From positions 1-10,498 of the forward strand of contig JAUCNG010402585.1 of NCBI GenBank assembly GCA_032353305.1: DNA of 10,498 bases, given 5' to 3'. This stretch comes from Cephalothrix spiralis. Its lineage: Eukaryota; Nemertea; Palaeonemertea; Archinemertea; Cephalotrichidae. The position numbers and the translations under genes were made by a program. Each line of letters begins with the position of its first letter. Position 1 is the first letter of the stretch. Below are positions 1 to 6,924 of the stretch, piece after piece. The notes beneath the pieces are model-generated. The model worked only from the letters and a program-made list of their open reading frames with translations. It made no database searches and was not told the DNA's origin.

Positions 1-287
1 ACTTTTCGAAAAATAAATTGTATTTCTTGAAATAAAAGTGCAATATATTGTGTTTTTCGAAAATGTTCTCAATTTTTTTAAAAATATATTGCTATTTTCT
101 AGAGAAGTAAAATTATATAATACTAAAAATAATGGCAGTTTTTGAAAATATAATAACAATAATTATCAATAATTGATTACTACGATTTATATTATCAATT
201 GATAATTCAAAATAATATTCAACAAAATCTAATTCAGGAATGATCGGATATTATAGTAATCGCTGTTTTTCGTGATCGTATTTTCAT
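1..287. other. AT-rich 5' flank, no gene recognised
   Basis: This stretch is very AT-rich and has no open frame I would defend. It contains two copies of TTTTCGAAAA (near 3 and 54) and a perfect 14-bp palindrome TTATCAATTGATAA at 192-205, with a related TTATCAATAATTGAT just upstream near 163. If the coding first exon at 288 is real, its promoter should lie here. The only TATA-like string I see close enough is ATATTATAG near 248, which is weak. Confidence 0.5.
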
Positions 288-348
288 ATGTCGCTGTGTT
301 ACGCAATTTTTCAACATTTGAAACGAAGGAAAATGGAAAGGATCGATG
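288..348 (+). CDS. Candidate coding first exon (alternative 1a) of the transposase-like gene
   Basis: The ATG at 288 is preceded in frame by TGA at 273-275 and opens a 20-codon reading frame that ends one base into a codon at a strong donor, GATG|GTAAGTAAT. Joined to the exon starting at 2848 (first bases AT), the phase matches. The split codon becomes GAT (Asp), and the frame stays open through TTTTGGGTTATT to the in-frame ATG at 2883. The N-terminus would begin MSLCYAIFQHLKRRKMERID. The basic HLKRRK stretch is plausible coding but shows no recognised domain. The same donor could instead belong to a non-coding leader. The exon competes with the TATA-associated exon ending at 697, and the two may be alternative first exons. 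The evidence is phase and splice signal only, so confidence is modest. Confidence 0.35.
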
Positions 349-629
349 GTAAGTAATAAACTAAAGTTTTTTTTATTTATAAGATTTATTTTGATTAATT
401 TATCGGAAAACAATAATAAGTAAGCTAAAGTTAGAACCGCTGGTGACTTTACTGCATCTAGTGCAAAAAGGATCAGATCTAACATGTTTCCTTATCATAC
501 GTCCAAGGTTGAACCTTTGATGATTTATTTACTTATGAAATCCGGGTCAGGCATATCTTAACACCATCCCCGTGCAAAGCAAACAAATATAGAACAGTTA
601 TCTTTATATTATATCCCTCATGGGTAGGC

Positions 630-660
630 TATAAATTTTTCATAAGGCACAGTCATCACT
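630..660 (+). promoter_or_regulatory. Candidate TATA core promoter for the non-coding first exon
   Basis: CTATAAATTTT at 629-639 is a good metazoan TATA box. A pyrimidine-A-pyrimidine start region (CACAGTCATCACT, about 648-660) lies 25-30 bases downstream, and a consensus donor follows within 45 bases. The arrangement fits a compact core promoter feeding a short leader exon. AT-rich DNA produces TATA strings by chance, so transcript 5' ends would be needed to settle it. Confidence 0.35.
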
Positions 661-697
661 TTGTTGTACTACGGACATCGGAATTTGTTTTAAATAG
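653..697 (+). other. Candidate non-coding first exon 1b (5' UTR)
   Basis: The segment ends in AAATAG|GTAAGTG, an ideal donor. It contains no ATG. In the phase used by the next exon it carries TAA at 691-693, so it can only be untranslated. Spliced to 2848, the first AUG of the mRNA would be the one at 2883, which is a clean start choice. It is preceded by CACAG, so it could also be a 45-bp internal exon, but the in-frame stop argues against that for a coding transcript. The exact 5' end is unknown and is placed by the TATA box near 630. Confidence 0.35.
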
Positions 698-1562
698 GTA
701 AGTGATTAATGAAATATTACATGTACATGTATGATAAAAATCTATTGTTTTTGATTATTCCAATTCATATAAAGCAAGGGCTTGTCGATGGCTGTACACG
801 AGGCATGTACATATCAATTCTTTAATTTGTATAAATTTTCATGCTCCAAATATATCAACATGTACCAGATCATATCAAATAAGCCTCGAATAAGCCTAAA
901 CCCAAAGCCTCAATCCTACGCCATTGTCCATTGACTGTCATGTCGTGAGCATTTATTCATATATATTTCGTATGTAATGAATCTAATCCAATTTATATTA
1001 TTGTCATTATACATTTTTTGAAAATATTATCAAATAATCAAAAATTATTTAATCATTAAGAAATAAATAAATAAAAAAAAGAGTATGAATATTTGAAAAC
1101 ATATGTAGCAAATTGTTTTGTACGAGGGGTGATCAGGGGTGTATCACACTTTTGAAGTGCCTCAGCCTCAGTTATAGCTTCTCATAACGAGGTTATTATT
1201 ATTCATAATGCTTGCATTAAGATAACGAGGTAATCACGATTGTTTTTATGCTAACAATTAATACGGTTATTATAATAATAATACGATTGTTTTAACAGCT
1301 CGTATGTCAAAAATTTCGCTCGCGCCTACGGCGCTTGCCTATATTCATATTAATACTGATTGTTTATGGTGATGACATGATTCATCAGTTTGGTGCTGCA
1401 CACTTTCCCGCTGGATGACACAGGTTGTTCTATTCCTAACTATTTGCAAATAATATCTCCTACTAGGCTACATGTAATTTCTTAAAATTACTACTATAAA
1501 TGACATAAATGTGAAGAAATTGAGTCAATATATCTTGGCTAATGTAAAAACTCAAATTTTTT

Positions 1563-2111
1563 CTCGCCTCGCTTCGCTCGGCTCTCATTTCAAATTATCG
1601 GTTATTTTGTTGCAAGAAGGCGCCAAAAAATAAACGCTTTTTTCTGTTAACTCGCAAAACCTGTTCGTACCGTATGTTTAGAAAAGGTGTCAAAATATAA
1701 TTGATCTTCTCGCCTCGCTTCGCTCGGCTCGCATTTCAAATTATCTGTTATTTTGTTGCAAGAGGGCGCCAAAAATGTGATGCATTTTTTCTGATAACTC
1801 TCAAAATCTTTTCGTATTTTTCGATAATAGCTTGGTGTTCGTTCTATAAATAATAGAAATTGTTTCAAATTATATGGAAATAGATGTAACAACTCATATA
1901 ATTTCTCGCCTCGCTTCGCTCGGCTCGATCTATATTTATCTTTTAATTTGTTGCAAGATTTCAGAGGTTATAAAAAAATTCTGATAATTCTCGAAAGCAT
2001 TTCGTTATTTTTGGAAATATGTAATAGAAATTGTGTCAAAATATAAACGACCGTGATGTTTTCTAATTAAAAACTCAAAAAAATTCTGGCTCGCCTCACT
2101 TCGCTCGGCTC
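1563..2111 (+). repeat. Four-copy degenerate tandem array with conserved CTCGCCTCGCTTCGCTCGG core
   Basis: The core starts at 1563, 1709, 1905 and 2090, with spacings of 146, 196 and 185 bases. The fourth copy has CACTTCG in place of CGCTTCG. Between cores the units share TTTGTTGCAAGA, a TTCTGATAACTC-like string, a TTTTCGTA-like string and GAAATTGTTTCAAAATATA-like segments, so whole units have duplicated and not just the GC-rich core. The core is GC-rich against a very AT-rich background and is itself an imperfect internal repeat (CGCCTCG, CGCTTCG, CGCTCGG). The origin is unknown: it could be a satellite seed or the remnant of a mobile element with internal tandem repeats. Confidence 0.85.
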
Positions 2112-2236
2112 GATTTATAGTATCAGTTATTTAATGATGTAACGCTGCTCCCTCCCCACGAACGCTTGCAATATCTTCTAGCTCGTTCTGATTAAAGAAC
2201 TTCCTTTTTTTTAATTGTAAATATGGAAAATAGGTC

Positions 2237-2324
2237 GGCGACAAATAGCGACGAGGGCGACGACGGGACAATAGTTTCTTTGTAACACAATGGTTGCATC
2301 AAATCGGCGACGAATGGCGACGAG
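2237..2324 (+). repeat. Pair of 19-bp direct repeats, GGCGACnAATnGCGACGAG
   Basis: GGCGACAAATAGCGACGAG at 2237-2255 recurs as GGCGACGAATGGCGACGAG at 2306-2324, with two mismatches and a period of 69 bases. Each copy itself contains two GCGAC units. It lies directly after the four-copy array and has no coding potential that I recognise. Confidence 0.7.
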
Positions 2325-2740
2325 CATCCCGATGAGCCGGGCCTCATCATTGTCGTACCATTCTATGTTATACATTATGCATACGATTTAAAGGGGTGTA
2401 GCAGGGGGCCACCGGTCCCCATTCAAAAATATGAAAATCTAAAATTATAAATTGTAATAATAAAACCTTTATATAAAGTGATTGTTCAAAGACTTGTATG
2501 TACATGTACATGTATGTTTATATTAATCATTTTTAGGAACATAGTTGGTTTGTAGTTTAGGTCTAGGGGGGGGGGGGTCGTTGTTTGTCATTAAAATTTT
2601 TTTCGAAAAGAGTTGAACCCATTATTCTCTGATCTACATGGTCTATTAATACCATTTTCGATTGTGATTGACCTATTTCCAGGTCCGAGGGCCATAAGAT
2701 ATATATGTTATAATTTTCGAGAGAGAAAAAAGTTCGCAAG

Positions 2741-2764
2741 GGGGCGGGGCTGACCTTTGACCTT
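2741..2764 (+). promoter_or_regulatory. GC box plus perfect DR1 nuclear-receptor element upstream of exon 2
   Basis: GGGGCGGGGC at 2741-2750 is a consensus Sp/KLF GC box. It directly abuts TGACCTTTGACCT at 2751-2763, the exact reverse complement of AGGTCAAAGGTCA, the DR1 site bound by RXR heterodimers, HNF4 and COUP-TF type receptors. Another half-site, GGGTCA, follows at 2779-2784, and TGACCT occurs at 2669-2674. The cluster ends about 85 bases before exon 2, so it could act as an intronic enhancer or as a promoter for transcripts starting at exon 2. It could also be chance or part of a dispersed repeat. Confidence 0.35.
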
Positions 2765-2882
2765 CGGAAATTAAGCCAGGGTCACAAATTTTTATCCAAC
2801 ATCCGATTGCGAATTTTTTAACTTAATTTATTTTTTTACCTTTTCAGATTTTTGGGTTATTTTAATCTCTGAGTTATATAAT

Positions 2883-2931
2883 ATGCAAAACGACGAGTCA
2901 ACTATGGACACCGATGGATTTTCAGGAAATT
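2883..2931 (+). CDS. Exon 2 (2848-2931), coding from the first AUG of the 1b transcript
   Basis: The exon begins after TTACCTTTTCAG (acceptor ending 2847) and ends at GGAAATT|GTAAGTAGG, so it spans 2848-2931. The ATG at 2883 opens the frame MQNDESTMDTDGFSGN and leaves one base (T) for the next exon, which starts TT, giving Phe across the junction. Upstream of 2883 the frame is also open back to 2848, so a start in exon 1a is possible. The encoded peptide is acidic and disordered-looking, as is common at the N-terminus of nuclear DNA-binding proteins. Exact phase agreement on both sides is the main support. Confidence 0.75.
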
Positions 2932-3718
2932 GTAAGTAGGCGTACAGAGTTATTTCTTATGTCAATAAAATGAAGAGTTTCAAATGCAAATAAGAGATCG
3001 AAATATTTTTTATACAGCAAGAAAATTTAAAATCATATCTGGTATTTTTATCTATACAATTGTCTGACATCAACGTCTGAAGAGCACTCTATCACAATTC
3101 ACAATTTTTTGGCATCAAGCTGTAAAGCTTTAAGAAACCAATAAAATATATATATATATATAGATGAGGTGTAATATTTTTTCCTAAGCAACACAAAAAT
3201 TAATGTGCCTCTCATGTTTTCTTACTCTTCATTCGTAATCGCGGGGCCGCACCGGCTCTTAATACATAATCTTTATACATGTTATTCCTAAATGTCATGG
3301 AATTCGATAATTCGTCAACATAGATCGGAAAGAAGGGGGGGGGTACTTTCACGTAGGCCTATTCACGGTTCAAGTAAGGGCGTTTTTGCGTATCACGCCT
3401 TTCACGTTTTTAACCCTTTACCCCCCCCCCCCCCGTAAACAATAACATTAGAACAATAGATTCCAGATTGATTATCAAATTAGTTCTTATAAACTATACT
3501 GATCAAGAAGTTATGTTGAGTTACATGTATTAAACATGCTCATCTTTAATGTACTAATTGCCCAGATAAAGCAAATAACTATAACTTTCACTTTCGAGAC
3601 TGATATGATGCCCTAGTACCCTGCGGCTTTAGGGGACGAATTTAGGCCAAGAGAGCGCCCAAATGATGATTTAAATTCAATGCATTACAATAAATATATC
3701 TTATGTATTTCTTTCCAG
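2932..3718 (+). other. Intron 2 with AT, poly-G and poly-C tracts
   Basis: A GTAAGTAGG donor and a TATTTCTTTCCAG acceptor (ending 3718) bound it. It contains an (AT)n tract at about 3146-3162, a G9 run at 3335-3343 and a C14 run at 3421-3434. The two GC homopolymers are about 77 bases apart and complementary, so they could pair in the transcript or form quadruplex/i-motif structures. I see no exon inside. Confidence 0.75.
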
Positions 3719-4648
3719 TTGATGAAGAGGATCAAAATGTTATGGACGCGAATGATGTATGCCGAAGATGCAGAACATTAGAAATCGAAATAAAAAAATT
3801 AAAGAAAATGGTTCCTTCAGTAAAGGAACCAATCACAGAGAGTGAATGGAAAATGATTCCAAATTATCTTGCTGAGGCCCTCAAAGCGGCTGGGTATGAA
3901 ACCTTTTCAAGCATAAGTTGTCTTAAAAATGAGAAGGCAATTGATGAACTTTATCATTTTTGGCGAAAAGAATATCCGTTGCTACAAAGTGATGTTGCTG
4001 AACGGAAAAAGATTTATGGTATTTATGCCAACTCTCCAGAAAATTTTAAGCTTTTACCAGGGCATAAAAACTATCTGCAGAATTTTATTCAAACTGCGTG
4101 CAATCTCTTTCCAAATAAGGATCGTATTAGCCATTATGAAGAACCTGTTATAATTGTGGAGTCTGGTGACAACAAGACCAACAATGCTACTACCACTGTT
4201 ACCACTGCTGTTAAAAATAGTAAGCAGTTGAAAGTTACTGCAAATGAAAAAAAAAAAAATCCTAAAGACGTAATAATGTCCCAAATAGTGAAGTATGTTG
4301 ATAGGTTTAAACCAAAAAATCTGTCAATTAATCCAGCCGAACTTTGTGATATCGAAGAAACTGAAGGCAAGGTAATGTTCCAGTGTAAGAAATGTCCGCA
4401 GCAAACAAAGAGAAAACTTAATCTAAACCCGGGTAGGACAACGTTTGTTACGTCCAATGTAAATCTCCATATAAAATCTTGTTGGTTTGATGAAAAAAGT
4501 AGCACACCTACCGCAGCACAACAAAAAGAAGAAATTCAGCCTAAAACCAATAGCCAGTCTAAGCTTAACTTTACAAAACCAACTGAGGGATCGTCCGTTC
4601 AAAATCCTATTTTCGTAACGGAAAAAAGAAAAAGGACATCTAGTGACA
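3719..4648 (+). CDS. Exon 3: CxxC helix, LPGHK module and C2HC zinc finger (DNA-binding half)
   Basis: This is the largest 5' coding exon, 930 bases, entered in phase 1 after TTTCTTTCCAG and left in phase 1 at GTGACA|GTAAGTG. An ATG at 3703 sits in the acceptor's pyrimidine tract and would be intronic. The exon encodes, in order: an acidic lead; CRRC (codons at 3760 and 3769) followed by a charged helix EIEIKKLKK; a compact region of about 100 residues (from about 3835 to 4110) holding YGIYANSPENFKLLPGHK; a Thr/Lys-rich linker; and a zinc finger C-x2-C-x24-H-x3-C (codons 4384, 4393, 4468, 4480), resembling BED or related transposon fingers. A basic tail KRKRTSSD could be a nuclear signal. From memory, the LPGHK module recurs in uncharacterised animal proteins; I cannot name a family. 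Site-specific DNA binding is inferred. A13 at 4247-4259 encodes Lys codons and is a slippage risk. Confidence 0.88.
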
Positions 4649-5480
4649 GTAAGTGTAAAATAATGATTTAATATCCATTTTTAATATGAATTAGAGGCGT
4701 TAGGGATTTTTTCTCGATTACCCATGCACGAACAACCTCTTTACACACAATTTTTTTCATTAAACGGGAGTATATATAGGGCAGGAAACCAGGGTAGATA
4801 TTACATTTCACTGTCTAATTAGTATACTTTAACCAGTCTACACAGGTTTATCGAACTTTTGGGCCTTCAGACCCCAGTTTTCGGCCCCCGCGAAAATCTC
4901 GGAAGTGCGGGCCTAAACCCCATCAACCCTTATATTTTCGGAAAGCTCACTGTGGGGGAACTCGGACAGTGTAAACCATGGATTGCTACAATCATTTGTA
5001 TAGGACAGGGTAAATCATTGACCAGATACCAGTGTTAACACGGATTATTTTTAGTATTATTTTGTATGCAATCCATGTTTACACTGTCCGAGTTCCCCAC
5101 AGTGAAGCTTGTGTTTAAAGAATGTTCAAACCTAAACGAAAACAAGGGTCTGAAGGTTTTTATTTATTAGAGAGCTTCAGGGGCTCACTTTTATCCAGGG
5201 TATTATAACACAATACATTGAGGGGTTATGACTTACGAACTTCAATTTTAATATATAGTATAGGCCATTTAAGTATTTAAAATGTATTTAAAAGTATTCA
5301 AAATATTTAAAAAGAATTTATATATAAAAAGTATTCAAAATAATGAAATAATGTTAAAAATATTAAGAATATTTAGATACTTTACAGTTTCAACTTTCCA
5401 CACAACACGAATAGATCGGATATCGGTTTCATTGTTATGTAAACAAATAATTTCACTGGATTGTACCTTTTATTTTGCAG
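4649..5480 (+). other. Intron 3, containing a fold-back element
   Basis: The intron runs from GTAAGTG at 4649 to TACCTTTTATTTTGCAG at 5480. Reading through the donor meets TAA at 4669-4671, so retention would end the protein six residues after the junction codon. The central 293 bases are an inverted-repeat element listed separately. From about 5270 to 5390 the sequence is dominated by degenerate AAGTATTnAAAAT repeats, which create an open frame there by low complexity and not by coding selection. Confidence 0.75.
4864..5156. mobile_element. Fold-back / MITE-like element in intron 3
   Basis: The outer ends are CCTTCAGACCC (4864-4874) and its complement GGGTCTGAAGG (5146-5156), followed inward by GTTTTCG (4877-4883) and CGAAAAC (5137-5143). 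A long, nearly perfect inner inverted repeat follows: about 4942-4988 against about 5065-5110, sharing ACTCGGACAGTGTAAAC and CCATGGATTGC-type blocks with a few small indels. The middle of about 76 bases is AT-rich and non-coding. The size, lack of coding capacity and terminal inverted repeats fit a miniature non-autonomous DNA transposon. I could not identify a target-site duplication; TTTT occurs on both sides but is uninformative. The inner stem would fold strongly in the pre-mRNA of the host gene. Confidence 0.75.
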
Positions 5481-5584
5481 CAGAAAATGGTTTGGCATCA
5501 CCTGACAACCTGGAGACCAGGTCTACTACCGGTAGCGGAACTGACATCGAGTCACACACACTTGATACAGTTATTCACAAAATG
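5481..5584 (+). CDS. Exon 4: Ser/Thr/Asp-rich linker of the transposase-like gene
   Basis: This 104-base exon follows TTTTATTTTGCAG and ends at CACAAAATG|GTAAGT, a consensus donor. It enters in phase 1 (A from exon 3 plus CA gives Thr) and leaves in phase 0, coding 34 full codons: ENGLASPDNLETRSTTGSGT and then DIESHTLDTVIHKM. It is low in hydrophobics and probably a flexible linker between the zinc-finger and catalytic halves. The acceptor is a NAGNAG tandem (GCAG CAG): use of the second AG would drop one residue (Thr-Glu becomes Lys) without changing frame. There is no recognised domain. The support is matching splice phases on both sides. Confidence 0.8.
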
Positions 5585-6290
5585 GTAAGTCAAAAACAGT
5601 ATTTACGTTTTAATTTTTGAGAATCTGAACCCTAAAAATTCTCATTTTGAAGAATTCACACAGTTGCATAAAATAAAGTCCTTGCTTTTGCGTTAATACG
5701 TGTAAGAGTTATGTGAAAGATCTACATACTATCCATATCCAATCAAGCCTTGGCGTCTGACAGTGGCGTAGCTAGGGTGTCGGACTGTCGGAATTTCCGA
5801 CAGTTGTGCATTTTGTATGTGCATTATAAGAGCATTTTTGTGCATTTTTGTTGAAAAATGTACATTTCATTTTTCTTCCGACACATTTTAATTGTGCATT
5901 TTTTTGAAGCTATGTTTGGCCAGATATATTGAATTGATGTTGCCCCTGCATTCAATATTATAGAAATTGCTTTTTGCCTTGGCCACTCTCAAGTTCGTTC
6001 CTCAACGAAGCTTCTAATCAATCGCATTATAAGGGAATCACAACAGTCGTTATTTGTTTGACCAAGAAATAGAACAACTCTTGACTACAAAATGTTTAGT
6101 GTTAAATTGCTCATTAAACTGTGAATCCTTGCCCTGACAGACAGGACAGTGCAACAAGAAATTTCGTTTGGAGTCGACTTGTTGTCATTTGACTATAAAA
6201 CAAACTACCGTCCAATATAGATCAATGTCAACAGATCTTTTGAAGAATGAAGAAATGTACCTATATTAAATAAAAATTCTTTCTCAATAG
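5585..6290 (+). other. Intron 4, with a possible hAT-type transposon end
   Basis: A GTAAGTC donor and a TTCTTTCTCAATAG acceptor bound it. At 5761 it contains CAGTGGCGTAGCTAGG, which looks like the CAGTGGCG-type terminus of hAT-like non-autonomous elements. The following 130 bases carry several TGTGCATTTT direct repeats and an inverted pair GTCGGAA / TTCCGAC (about 5787-5803). I did not find a matching right end (CGCCACTG) before exon 5, so any element is truncated or diverged. Confidence 0.55.
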
Positions 6291-6383
6291 GTGCCCGACG
6301 AAAGTTCGGATAGTCACAGTTCAACTGAGGTGATCAATGTGGATAGGAACACGAGCGATAGAGAAGAATCTATCACTGATCAG
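6291..6383 (+). CDS. Exon 5: acidic Ser-rich linker, 31 codons, phase 0/0
   Basis: The 93-base exon runs from CTCAATAG|GTGCCC to ACTGATCAG|GTAGGA. It is symmetric in phase, so it can be skipped without shifting frame. It reads VPDESSDSHSSTEVINVDRN followed by TSDREESITDQ, an acidic serine-rich peptide with casein-kinase-2-like SxxE/D sites (SSDSH and SDREE), typical of a disordered linker. Without splicing, the frame runs into a TGA at 6480. The donor CAG|GTAGGA is good but not perfect. The exon is small and has no domain; its support is phase compatibility with exon 4 and an open frame between two credible splice sites. Confidence 0.7.
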
Positions 6384-6913
6384 GTAGGATTTTTAATTAA
6401 ATGTGTTCTGTGTACTTGTATAGGAGTGGTGGGGAAAACTTGTACATTCCGTGCTTTAGTGAATCGTCCACTCCGATCTTGAACTAACATATACATATCC
6501 GCGCACTGATATCAATATAGAAAACGGCCTGCACGGAAGTTAAGGTTTCCCAGGATCTGAGGCATTTTTTCGGAAAACCTGTTAACTCCCAGAGGCTTTT
6601 AATGCCAAAGTGCATTTACGAATTATAGATCGTCTGAGCTAGTGCATTATTTTGATCGCTCGCCAAATATTCGCTCGCTTGACTGTGGTGCATGCCTTTT
6701 TTTGGTGTACATATTGTGCTAAATGGACCCTGGATACATGCACACCTGACTCCACGTCTTCAACAAGTCATCTCTTCTCTAGCCGAACACTCTATACTGT
6801 ATCACCTGCCCTGTCCTGTCTACGATGTCACACGACATCCTGTGTGATAATTATGTTCCGTGCGTAATAAATCTTTACAGCCTCTCATAACGTAGTATTA
6901 TCTTTCATTTCAG
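6384..6913 (+). other. Intron 5
   Basis: The donor is GTAGGA at 6384, and the best acceptor is TATCTTTCATTTCAG ending at 6913. Inside is an imperfect inverted repeat GGAAGTTAAGGTTTCC (6535-6550) and GGAAAACCTGTTAACTCC (6572-6589). Short open frames in the intron show no domain. I see no separate promoter that would start an independent transcript for the large downstream frame. Confidence 0.65.
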
Positions 6914-6924
6914 GGGGATAAAAG
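6912..6924 (+). promoter_or_regulatory. Tandem splice acceptors 11 nt apart deciding frame of the last exon
   Basis: TTTCATTTCAG ends at 6913, and a second AG ends at 6924 (GGGGGATAAAAG). Exon 5 ends in phase 0. From 6914 the frame hits TAG at 6944-6946 after ten codons. From 6925 it reads straight into the transposase frame (FKKRISVDTVVDD and onward). The upstream site has the better pyrimidine context; the downstream AAG site is weaker. Choosing between them would switch between a short zinc-finger protein and the full protein. Confidence 0.45.

Larger units (their letters stand above)
698..2847 (+). other. Intron 1 (long; carries tandem repeats and a possible internal promoter)
   Basis: The intron is bounded by GTAAGTG at 698 (or GTAAGTAAT at 349) and by a strong acceptor, TTTTTTTACCTTTTCAG, ending at 2847. 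I see no convincing coding exon inside. It holds ACATGTACATGTA-type motifs (near 720 and 2500), a CTCGCGCCTACGGCGCTTGCC block near 1319, the four-copy CTCGCCTCGCTTCGCTCGG array, a duplicated GGCGACGAATGGCGACGAG-like unit, a G12 run at 2566-2577 and a GC box plus DR1 cluster close to the acceptor. Much of it is probably repeat-derived. Confidence 0.6.

Noticed and set aside
234-485. Minus-strand 83-codon frame in the 5' flank
   Set aside because: It overlaps exon 1a and its donor on the other strand, and has no domain or supporting signals.
1647-1892. Minus-strand 81-codon frame
   Set aside because: It lies wholly inside the tandem array, and part of it is the repeat core.
2566-2577. G12 run as a functional quadruplex
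   Set aside because: A single uninterrupted run in an intron is more simply explained as a slippage tract.
3703-3718. ATG at 3703 as the start of a 322-aa protein
   Set aside because: ATGTATTTCTTTCCAG is the tail of an intron (pyrimidine tract plus acceptor). Exon 2 joins at 3719 in exact phase, and the in-frame stop at 4669 lies just past a consensus donor at 4649.
4054-4505. Minus-strand open frames opposite exon 3
   Set aside because: They are shadows of the coding exon with hydrophobic, low-complexity translations and no start context or splice signals.
5282-5480. Upstream part of the 112-codon frame before exon 4
   Set aside because: It is low-complexity AAGTATTnAAAA repeats ending in a splice acceptor. 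Only the 3' part is exon.
6652-6867. Plus-strand 71-codon frame in intron 5
   Set aside because: It has a Ser/Thr/Cys-rich composition, no domain and no phase-compatible splice sites that would join exon 5 to the last exon.
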